Positions 19,639-26,655 of a stretch of DNA of 64,000 nt are shown here, one piece after another. Source of the stretch: SZUA-22 sp963751695 (GTDB lineage: Bacteria > Bacteroidota > Ignavibacteria > Ignavibacteriales > Melioribacteraceae); contig CAVVVP010000005.1 in the NCBI GenBank assembly GCA_963751695.1, positions 1-64,000 on the forward strand, given 5' to 3'. The translations under genes and the position numbers were made by a program. The first letter of the stretch is position 1, and every line of letters starts with the position of its first letter. The notes under the pieces are model-generated. The model ran no database searches. It worked only from the letters and a program-made list of their open reading frames with translations, and was not told where the DNA came from.

Positions 19639-19722
19639 AATTAAAGTGATAACCCCATCCAACAAAATTGCACTTCTGATTTCGGGTGTCATAAGTGCAT
19701 TCACCACACTTTCAGGATTTGT
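19639..19722 (-). pseudogene. Remnant of a second G3E GTPase gene
   Basis: About 70 bases starting just after the MscS stop are almost identical to an internal part of the G3E GTPase gene (21239-21310). Translated in the same frame, both give ESVVNALMTPEIRSAILLDG plus VITL without one amino-acid change. I count three base differences, each at a third codon position and silent. The copy therefore descends from a related coding gene kept under selection, not from a recent copy of the neighbour. It is flanked by unrelated sequence and has no start. Confidence 0.7.
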
Positions 19723-19723
19723 G

Positions 19724-20572
19724 TTATATTGCATCTTGTTCATCTTTTATAATCATATGGGGGTATGGAATTATGATTCCCGCTTTGTTAAAACGATCTC
19801 TTACCTCTTCGTTCAGGGACCAGTATACTTTTTTGGCATCCCTTGGGTTATCTACCCAGACAAGGGCCTTTAATGTTATGGAATAGGTTCCCAATTCAAA
19901 AAGCCTGACCTCAACTATAGGATCATTGTTTGCTTGTTGAACTTTGGTGCGCTTGTCGATTCTGAGCGGGCTTGCTTCCGCAACGTCCCGGATGATCTCT
20001 TTTGCTTTTTTTACATCGCTTTCATAGCTAATATCAAATTCAACATACTGGACAACATCCTCTTCACGATAAGAGGAATTGATCACATCAGTTGAAAGTA
20101 TTTTTGAATTTGGAATGATCAATCTGCGGTTGGTAACATCTTTAATTACCGTATAAAGCATTTTGATCTCTTCCACGCTGCCTTCGGTTATATTTCCCAC
20201 CTTAATCCAGTGGCCCAGGGTAAATGGCCTGAAGATTACAATCATAGCCCCTGAAACTAAATTTGTAAGCACATCTTTCGAAGCAAAACCGATGATGGCA
20301 GTTGCTAAACCGGCACTCGCCAACAATGAGGTTGTTGCAGATTTAATACTGGGCTCCAGTGATATGGCAAAGCTTATACCAATTATCAGTATTGTCAATC
20401 GCAACAAGAAAATATAAAGAACATATATTCCAGGGTCAGATTTCCGTTTGGCCCTTACATTTATGAAGATAAGATATATCGCTTTTTTAACTATCCAGCC
20501 AAGCAGTAGTGAAACGAGGATAATTAAAATCATCAATACAATCCGACCATATTCAGAGTTTAATATATCCAT
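19724..20572 (-). CDS. Small-conductance mechanosensitive channel (MscS family)
   Basis: The 282-aa protein has three N-terminal membrane segments (about residues 10-32, 50-70 and 80-100). The third carries the Ala/Gly-rich pore helix LASAGLATAIIGFASKDVLTNLVSG, and then comes the beta domain (FRPFTLGHWIKVGNITEGSVEEI, NRRLIIPNSKI) typical of MscS. It has AAGGATCAA before the ATG. It should open on membrane tension to release solutes during osmotic downshift. Lying between a G3E GTPase and an amino-acid exporter, it may protect cells that accumulate peptide breakdown products, which is an inference. The C-terminus (KDEQDAI) is slightly shorter than in many relatives. Confidence 0.92.
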   Translation of the reverse strand: MDILNSEYGRIVLMILIILVSLLLGWIVKKAIYLIFINVRAKRKSDPGIYVLYIFLLRLTILIIGISFAISLEPSIKSATTSLLASAGLATAIIGFASKDVLTNLVSGAMIVIFRPFTLGHWIKVGNITEGSVEEIKMLYTVIKDVTNRRLIIPNSKILSTDVINSSYREEDVVQYVEFDISYESDVKKAKEIIRDVAEASPLRIDKRTKVQQANNDPIVEVRLFELGTYSITLKALVWVDNPRDAKKVYWSLNEEVRDRFNKAGIIIPYPHMIIKDEQDAI

Positions 20573-20619
20573 TTGATCCTTTTTTTATATTTTATAATCA
20601 AAACCAGTTTCCACCTCCA

Positions 20620-21630
20620 TCAGCAGCATTGGCTGTCAGCATGTTCGTTTACTAAGCATTCATGCAATGCATCTTCGATAGCCATAAAATTAATTGTCTC
20701 TTTTTTTGCAATAAAAACAAGCCTGGTTTCTTTCTTGTCATCAGCCCAATGGTCTGTAACAGCTAAAGTTGCCCTTCTGCCTACCAGTTGAAGTAAAATA
20801 CGCTTATGTGGTTTTTCGGCAGCATAAACAAAACCCTTTACCCGATAAACAGATTTGGGAATATGCTTCAATAATATCTGTAGGGCTTCGAGGCTTAAAG
20901 GCTCCTTTGATTCGAATGTCCAGGTTTCGAAGTCAATACCATGAGCATACTTATGTTCCCTATGTTTATCCAATGTCAATGCATCACCATTTATAGGTCT
21001 TGACGCCAGATTGCCATTTATCCCAAGTAAAATTTCAAGTGGAATCTTACTGTGTGAAGTCTCCAGGATTTGCAGGCTGGAATTTATATTGGCTATCCAA
21101 TCATGCACTTTTCTCAGCGTTTCTTCGTTTACAAGGTCCGTTTTATTTAAGACGACAAGATTTGCCCCTTCAATCTGTTTCTTCGCCATCTTCAAGGCCT
21201 CCTCATCATCAATCAACAACAACTGTTCAGCATCAACTAAAGTAATAACCCCATCCAACAAAATTGCACTTCTGATTTCGGGTGTCATAAGGGCATTCAC
21301 CACACTTTCGGGATAAGCAATTCCACTCGATTCGATAAGTATGTGATCCAGTTCATGCTCCTTGTCAGCCAGTTTTAATACGGCGCTGATCAGGTCGGTG
21401 CGGGTGACACAACAAATACAACCATTGGCCAGACTCACCATTCCTTCGTTCACATCACTGATTAATTCAGCATCGATGTTGATGGATCCAAAATCATTTA
21501 CAACAACTCCTATTCGTAAGCCGTGATCACTGTTGAGAACGTGATTAATCAATGTGGTTTTACCAGACCCCAGAAACCCGGCCACTACTGTGACCGGGGT
21601 GGAGCTGTGCATATTGCTTTTTGAAGTCAT
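20620..21630 (-). CDS. G3E-family GTPase (CobW/YjiA-like metallochaperone)
   Basis: The 336-aa protein has Walker A GFLGSGKTT at about residue 18, the metal-binding CxCC motif as GCICC (about residue 70), the ESSG motif before the remnant-matching segment (LIESSGIAYPESVV), and the NKTD base-recognition motif. A C-terminal CobW_C domain (VYRVKGFVYAAEKPHKRILLQLVG) follows. The tail HADSQCC could bind a metal ion. The family loads Zn, Co or other metals into target enzymes at the cost of GTP. It starts 6 bases after the stop of the amidohydrolase gene, so it may deliver metal to that metal-dependent hydrolase or to the deacylase next to it (inference). Confidence 0.92.
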   Translation of the reverse strand: MTSKSNMHSSTPVTVVAGFLGSGKTTLINHVLNSDHGLRIGVVVNDFGSINIDAELISDVNEGMVSLANGCICCVTRTDLISAVLKLADKEHELDHILIESSGIAYPESVVNALMTPEIRSAILLDGVITLVDAEQLLLIDDEEALKMAKKQIEGANLVVLNKTDLVNEETLRKVHDWIANINSSLQILETSHSKIPLEILLGINGNLASRPINGDALTLDKHREHKYAHGIDFETWTFESKEPLSLEALQILLKHIPKSVYRVKGFVYAAEKPHKRILLQLVGRRATLAVTDHWADDKKETRLVFIAKKETINFMAIEDALHECLVNEHADSQCC

Positions 21631-21636
21631 GTATAT

Positions 21637-22962
21637 CTACAATTCGTTTTTATAAACCTTGCCATCTTTTACAATAAGTTTCAGGTGCTCTTGATGCTTT
21701 TCTACAACCTCAACATCTTCCAGTGGATTCTTGTCGTAGATCAGGACATCGGCCATGGCGCCTTCTTCAATCACGCCAAGTTTTCCGTATATATTTCGCT
21801 TGCCGCACATTGCCAGGCAATCGTATGCGTTTCCTGTGGCCTGAATCATAATCTCCGCAGAGGTGAACCACGGCTTTCTGAGCGTGAGGTCTTTGAGCTG
21901 CTTCTTTCTTGCCTCGTAATCGAAAAGCAGGTCCGTGCCAAACACGATCTTGGCCTTGTACTTTATGGCCAGCTTGAACATATTGTCCATGCCATCCAGT
22001 GCTTGCTGAAGTTTCCCGGCGCGGACAGGATCTGTATAAATGGGCTTCAAACTAGCAGTAACGTAAACTTGCGGAGAAAGGATGGCCTCTTTTTCTACCA
22101 GTAATTCCATGGCTTCTTCATCAATCAAATGACCGTGTTCAATACTTTTTACCCCGGCATTCAATGCTCGTTTAATACCAACAGCATTAAACACATGTGT
22201 TGCCACATAGGTACCGTAATCTTCAGCCACTCTCACTGCAGCCCTGGTTTCTTCCTCGAAGAACTCATTCACATAAAGCGGATCGGTAAAAGATGAGACG
22301 CCCCCACCGTTGGCGATCTTAATAAAATCAGCACCAAGGTAAAGATTATGCCGGGCAGCAGCCATCACCTGGTCGACACCTGTGGCCAGAATACCGCAGT
22401 TCATTTCAGAACGCTCCACGGTACTAATGGGGCCACCCCATTCCTTGGGCATATCGTTAGGGTTACGAAAATCAACATGGCCCGAATACTGTGCAATCAA
22501 ACCGCCCGATCCATAGATCCTGGGGCCGGGCAACATTCCAGTGTTGATTGCTTTTCTCAAGCCAAAGATATTGCCTCCCACATCACGGCAGGTAGTAACC
22601 CCGCGCATGAGCATGTCTTCCGCTTCGCGAACAGCCAAACAGGTGACATACTGGAAAGGACCATTGAAAAACTCTGCTTGCGATACGCCCATCATTAAAT
22701 GTAAATGATTGTCGATAATACCCGGTGAAAGGTATCCATGTTTGCCATCGATAACCTTTCCATACTCACCCTCATTACTGCTGCCAGCCGGGATGATCTT
22801 TTCAATTTTGTTATCGAGTAGAACTACATCTTTTCCTTTGATAAGATCTTCTTTTCTTCCATCAAAGATGCTGATGTTTTTAATGAGTGTTAAGTGCTCA
22901 TTCATAAGAGGCGCATGTGGCCCCTTGTTGTCGGAATGTGGATTTGGATGTCTGTTTCCCAT
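21637..22962 (-). CDS. Metal-dependent amidohydrolase (imidazolonepropionase/prolidase-like)
   Basis: This is a 441-aa cytoplasmic protein with an AAAGGAG ribosome site. The barrel entry GIIDNHLHLMMG supplies the first metal-binding HxH. Further landmarks are a lysine/aspartate region GADFIKIANGGG, YVATHVFNAVGIKRAL and SIEHGHLID (two metal histidines), and VFGTDLLFDYE (the catalytic Asp). The C-terminus has the usual GKLGVIEEGAMADVLIYD beta-sandwich strand. It belongs to the amidohydrolase superfamily subgroup of Xaa-Pro dipeptidase/imidazolonepropionase-like enzymes; the exact substrate cannot be told. It is between the deacylase and the G3E GTPase in what looks like one operon for acyl-amino-acid or peptide breakdown. 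Confidence 0.88.
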   Translation of the reverse strand: MGNRHPNPHSDNKGPHAPLMNEHLTLIKNISIFDGRKEDLIKGKDVVLLDNKIEKIIPAGSSNEGEYGKVIDGKHGYLSPGIIDNHLHLMMGVSQAEFFNGPFQYVTCLAVREAEDMLMRGVTTCRDVGGNIFGLRKAINTGMLPGPRIYGSGGLIAQYSGHVDFRNPNDMPKEWGGPISTVERSEMNCGILATGVDQVMAAARHNLYLGADFIKIANGGGVSSFTDPLYVNEFFEEETRAAVRVAEDYGTYVATHVFNAVGIKRALNAGVKSIEHGHLIDEEAMELLVEKEAILSPQVYVTASLKPIYTDPVRAGKLQQALDGMDNMFKLAIKYKAKIVFGTDLLFDYEARKKQLKDLTLRKPWFTSAEIMIQATGNAYDCLAMCGKRNIYGKLGVIEEGAMADVLIYDKNPLEDVEVVEKHQEHLKLIVKDGKVYKNEL

Positions 22963-23010
22963 TTTGTTCTCCTTTAATTTAATGGTTAATAAAAAAACAG
23001 TTTCTAACTT

Positions 23011-24528
23011 CTAATTGGTCCGCGAACAGCCTGACCAGGCATGGCCTTCGGTATCGAGTTCTTCATCATGAATCAGGAAGGTGCCATTGACCATCACGTG
23101 CTTCATGCCTTCGGACAGCTGACAGGGCTCCTTGAAGGTGGCCTTATCCGCAACGGTCTTCGGGTCGAAGACGATGATGTCGGCATCACAGCCTTCTTGA
23201 AGACGCCCCTTCTTTTTCGTCATCGGTGCGGCATCTTCGATGATCTGGGCGGGGATCAAGGAGCATTTCCTGATGGCATCCATCCAACTCAACACTCCAC
23301 GCTCCCGGACCCATCTCCTCAGGAAGTGGCAGTAGTTCCCTGCAGCGCGAGGGTGGCTCTGCAGTCCCTTGGGGAGGGGCCATTCATCGCCCAAGAACCA
23401 TGTCCCTTTCTCGTCGGTGAAGGGGAGCGCATCGGTGACGACGGCCCCGCCCGGATAAAGCACCGACATATCCAGCAGACTGGCGTCATGGGGATTATTG
23501 TCTTCATCCAGGAAGTGGACGATGACGGCGTCTCCAGGACTGGCCTTCATTTCTTTCACAAATTCTTCTTTGTTTTGGAAGGCTGTATTGGTCTTGACCA
23601 AAGTAAAATCGTTAAAATGTACTCCCATACGCTGTTCCACATCTTCTGGGTTAAATTCAGCAGCGGCAATCGCCGAGTTTCCTGCACCGTAGGTGTAGGC
23701 CTCGGTCGTCATCTTAACGCCCTGTTTCTGTGCATTGCGCACAACAGCAACAAACTTGTCGATATCACGTAATCCAACACTGTTCATATGACATACGTGA
23801 GTGTGGGCTCCGGTTGCAGCAGCAAGTCCTGCTAGTTGCAGCATACTGGCAACGCCACTCTTGGGATCCAACATGGAGACGTTCTGAATATGAGTATAGG
23901 TGGGCACATTGTATTTCGCAGCCAATTCCCACACGCGCATGAGTTCTTTGGAACCTGCGCCTGGAAGGTATGCATGGAGCACACCGATGCCGATACCACC
24001 CTCTTTAAGACCCTGCTCAGTCCATTCGATAATTTTTTCCAACTGTTCATCGGTGGCTACATTTTGGGTAAATTCCTTGATGTAAAATTTATTAAATAGA
24101 TACGGAACGGCATTGGGTTCAGGCTCACCATTAACAGCTTGTTCTGGATTAATAGTAACAAGTCGTCCAGAAGCCCAACCGGCTGAGGCACCATAGTTTA
24201 TCGGACGGCCCTCTTTGGCACAATTGTCGTAGAATTTCCCGATAGGAAGAACACCGCCTTCAAGCTCAAGGGCACTTGTAACACCGTCAAAGGCTTGAAT
24301 TCTATTACTTGCGATATTTACCCCATGAGAATGAAGGTCGATGAAGCCGGGTGATACAATCATGCCCGATACATCAAATTCCTGTTTCCCCGAAAGGGGC
24401 TGGTCTGATACGGCTGCAATTTGCCCGCCATTGATCCCAACATTAAAGGTTCCGTCGAGATAGGTTTCCGGATCGATGACCCGTCCACCAGAAAGTACTA
24501 CATCGAATTTAATTTTCTGATCTGTCAT
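23011..24528 (-). CDS. N-acyl-D-amino-acid deacylase (D-aminoacylase family)
   Basis: The 505-aa protein has the amidohydrolase beta-sandwich at both ends and a barrel beginning SPGFIDLHSHGVN (metal HxH). The segments GIGVLHAYLPGAG, PTYTHIQNV and GAHTHVCHMNS follow, then VTDALPFTDEKG and a C-terminal RLQEGCDADIIVFDP strand. These features fit N-acyl-D-amino-acid deacylases, which release D-amino acids from acylated forms and so take part in D-amino-acid or peptidoglycan-derived compound use. Substrate choice (D-Glu, D-Asp or neutral) cannot be read here. It is the first gene of the run down to the porins. No signal peptide is visible, so it is cytoplasmic. Confidence 0.88.
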   Translation of the reverse strand: MTDQKIKFDVVLSGGRVIDPETYLDGTFNVGINGGQIAAVSDQPLSGKQEFDVSGMIVSPGFIDLHSHGVNIASNRIQAFDGVTSALELEGGVLPIGKFYDNCAKEGRPINYGASAGWASGRLVTINPEQAVNGEPEPNAVPYLFNKFYIKEFTQNVATDEQLEKIIEWTEQGLKEGGIGIGVLHAYLPGAGSKELMRVWELAAKYNVPTYTHIQNVSMLDPKSGVASMLQLAGLAAATGAHTHVCHMNSVGLRDIDKFVAVVRNAQKQGVKMTTEAYTYGAGNSAIAAAEFNPEDVEQRMGVHFNDFTLVKTNTAFQNKEEFVKEMKASPGDAVIVHFLDEDNNPHDASLLDMSVLYPGGAVVTDALPFTDEKGTWFLGDEWPLPKGLQSHPRAAGNYCHFLRRWVRERGVLSWMDAIRKCSLIPAQIIEDAAPMTKKKGRLQEGCDADIIVFDPKTVADKATFKEPCQLSEGMKHVMVNGTFLIHDEELDTEGHAWSGCSRTN

Positions 24529-24586
24529 TATGCTTATCCTTATGTTTTTACTAAAAGGTTAATTAATTATTTATAAAATGTTTCTA

Positions 24587-24612
24587 ATTGATCCGCGAAC
24601 AGCTTTCTGACT
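24587..24612 (-). pseudogene. 3'-end remnant of a second deacylase-like gene
   Basis: AATTGATCCGCGAACAGC at 24587 matches AATTGGTCCGCGAACAGC at the very end of the deacylase gene (23013), including the stop codon and the last codons (CSRTN versus CSRIN). The match lies in the 200-base gap upstream of the deacylase gene. It suggests a former tandem copy. The match is short and could be partly chance. Confidence 0.4.
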
Positions 24613-24728
24613 TTTTTAGCAAGCCCTATTTATGATTATGGTCCTCAAAATCACAACAATTAAGCTGGCTTGTTCCTCATACATATCAATTCTTCCTAGT
24701 ATTTTGAGTATTCATTTTTAGATACTTC

Positions 24729-26243
24729 TTATTTCATCAACTCAATTTCACCGACTCGCCATGTCTGGTCAAGCCAAGGCTGCAGCGGGCCGTACACACG
24801 CCAGGCAACGAACCAGGATTTGCCTGGAATAGTTTGTAACCAATTACTTTCTTGCCCTTTAGGTGGCTTTGGAGAGAAATAAACGTCGATGGAACCATCA
24901 GCATTCTTTTTCATGCCTTCCTTATAGCTGTCCAGGGTCGGGAACTGCTGATCGGTTTGTAGCTGGCAGCGTGTTTGAGTATCATACATTGTTAAAGCCC
25001 AAAAGTCTTTCACAGGAATATTCGGTGGTAGATTCAATTTATAGGTTTTGGAACCGTCCAGCGCTTGACCTTTAGAGTCCACCATGCCCATGGAATAATC
25101 GGATCCCTTGCCAGCAGCTCTTGAAGCCATAGCCGGAGATACGCAGATGTAACCAAAGTGATAGAAAACCCGTCCATCAAGTACGCGCGAACCATTGTCC
25201 ATGTAGGTGGTACTTCCTCCAATAATTGGCTTAAACCATCCGCTGTTCATGCCGTAGGTATAGAGTCCAGGATGCCGTGGAGAGAAGCTGATAGCTCGGG
25301 CTGCTGTGTTAGCGATGGCAGCGGCGTCAATCAGAATATCGGTCATGCGCTTATCCGTCGGGAACGGTTTGCCCTTTTCAAGGCCTATAGAAGCCAACTG
25401 GCCGCTGATTTCAGGGCCAAGGAATCCTGCAGGTTCATCCTGAAGGATGGCGTGTACATTCTTAAAGAGGGAAAAGTCGTTCGGCAGAACGGTCTGGATC
25501 TCTTTACCAGTGCCGTTGATGAATTCCATTTTAGGCTGATTGTCTTTCTTTGCCAAAGGGTATACCTTCAGATTGTTACGAATGTTTTCCGAAGCCGCCT
25601 TGATGCCTTTGTCGAGATAGCCACGCATGAAAAGCCATGCACCGTAAGTGTTTGACTTCACAACGTAATATCCGTCTGGCACATCACCTGTATAATCAGG
25701 AGGGAGAATCAGAAACTTGCCGCCTTTGCCCTTGTCCGGACCTGCCATACCTAAATCTGTCATATAAAGGAAGGCCATGTCATCTAATATACCCAGCATA
25801 CGAGGAGGAAGATCAACAACTAATGGACCCTCCTTTAAATCTAACCAGCCCATGGCATACATGGTTGATGTATTTGCCGTTAACCACAGAGCTTTTGAAT
25901 CCAGCAAATTATCATATATCACTATCTTATTGTATGCATCGATACCAAAATCTTTCATTCCTTCCCGTATCGAGTACATCGACATAACCGGGATACAGTT
26001 AAGGAAAGATTCAACAGCACGGGAGCGATCGAGATAATCATACACTTTACCAACCGAAGCTTCATTAGGCACACCGTCAAAGAATTTCATGGTGCCAATA
26101 GAGGTTTCCAGCTTGTCCGGAGCCATAATCGACGCCGGGATGTCGGTTGTCATTTTCATCTTTTTCTGAGCATTAATGCTTGTAACAAGTATAAAACTCA
26201 TTAAAACAGATAAAAGAATGGTAATAAATTGTTTTGTTTTCAT
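24729..26243 (-). CDS. Secreted DUF1254/DUF1214 protein, copy 5 (group A)
   Basis: The 504-aa protein begins with a signal peptide ending SINAQ and an AAGGAG ribosome site. It shows the group A start KMTTDIPASIMAPDKLETSIGT, the DUF1254 landmarks (IYDNLLDSKALWLTANTSTMYAMGWLDLKEGPLV), the GKGGKFLILPPDYTGDVPDGYY block and a complete DUF1214 end (NIPVKDFWALTMYDTQTRCQLQTD, WRVGEIELMK). It differs from its relatives in SFLNCIPVMSMYSIREGM at the domain entry. It is the gene immediately downstream of the 82-aa protein at 26294 and so the third member of the regulator / small protein / DUF1254 module. The 116 bases after the stop, toward the deacylase gene, hold no gene. Confidence 0.9.
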   Translation of the reverse strand: MKTKQFITILLSVLMSFILVTSINAQKKMKMTTDIPASIMAPDKLETSIGTMKFFDGVPNEASVGKVYDYLDRSRAVESFLNCIPVMSMYSIREGMKDFGIDAYNKIVIYDNLLDSKALWLTANTSTMYAMGWLDLKEGPLVVDLPPRMLGILDDMAFLYMTDLGMAGPDKGKGGKFLILPPDYTGDVPDGYYVVKSNTYGAWLFMRGYLDKGIKAASENIRNNLKVYPLAKKDNQPKMEFINGTGKEIQTVLPNDFSLFKNVHAILQDEPAGFLGPEISGQLASIGLEKGKPFPTDKRMTDILIDAAAIANTAARAISFSPRHPGLYTYGMNSGWFKPIIGGSTTYMDNGSRVLDGRVFYHFGYICVSPAMASRAAGKGSDYSMGMVDSKGQALDGSKTYKLNLPPNIPVKDFWALTMYDTQTRCQLQTDQQFPTLDSYKEGMKKNADGSIDVYFSPKPPKGQESNWLQTIPGKSWFVAWRVYGPLQPWLDQTWRVGEIELMK

Positions 26244-26293
26244 TGTTTCTCCTTTTTGTTAATTATGATTTAAATTTCTTCACTTTGTTAATT

Positions 26294-26542
26294 TTAATCT
26301 AATTTAACTGATATTATTGGCATGTGCATTTCGTATAGTGTGTTAAGAATTCCCGCTAAGGCAGCTTGATCTCTCAGTTCTCCCACTAATACTGTTGTAC
26401 CCTCCTCTTCATTAACAGTTTTTATAAGCATACTCCCAAATCTATTTGCAATGTTTTTTGGAATAACAGATTTTACCACAATTTCATAATTAGAAGGTGT
26501 GGAATATTTTAAACCTTCAAATTGAACAGGGTTTGTTTCCAT
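26294..26542 (-). CDS. Small uncharacterised protein (82 aa) of the regulator-linked module
   Basis: An excellent AAGGAGG ribosome site precedes the ATG. The protein is soluble with no signal peptide. Its C-terminal half NRFGSMLIKTVNEEEGTTVLVGELRDQAALAGILNTLYEMHMPIISVKLD, best seen as the blocks RFGSM, TTVLVGEL, DQAALAGIL and PIISV, matches a very widespread but unassigned family of ~80-aa proteins (pattern: DQAxLxGxLxxLxxLxxPLISV). The alternating strand-helix-strand pattern suggests a small ferredoxin-like or ACT-like fold, so it could bind a ligand or another protein. The paralogue at 38102 also sits between a MalT-like regulator and a DUF1254 gene. Its promoter carries the shared operator motif. 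Confidence 0.85.
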   Translation of the reverse strand: METNPVQFEGLKYSTPSNYEIVVKSVIPKNIANRFGSMLIKTVNEEEGTTVLVGELRDQAALAGILNTLYEMHMPIISVKLD

Positions 26543-26604
26543 ATTTACCTCCTTGTTTTATTATTTATCTAACGTAATTATAAGGATATAAAAGCTGCTC
26601 AAAC

Positions 26605-26646
26605 AGAGTCGAAAGTGGAATTAGGGTATTAATTGGGTACTATAAT
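26605..26646 (-). promoter_or_regulatory. Candidate operator before the small protein gene
   Basis: AGAGTCGAAAGTGGAATT (26605-26622) is followed 23 bases on by a degenerate second copy (GGGTACTATAATT). It lies about 65-100 bases before the small gene and directly after the end of the MalT-like regulator gene. It matches the sites at 38418, 42494 and 44261. Confidence 0.5.
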
Positions 26647-26655
26647 TAGTACTAC

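Noticed and set aside
23041..23772. Long open frame on the plus strand opposite the deacylase gene (243 codons)
   Set aside because: It is exactly antisense to a well-supported enzyme gene, has no family pattern or ribosome site, and comes from the higher GC content of that gene.
24619..24680. Hairpin GCAAGCC...GGCTTGT as a terminator upstream of the deacylase
   Set aside because: Six paired bases around a loop of about 45 bases are not convincing.
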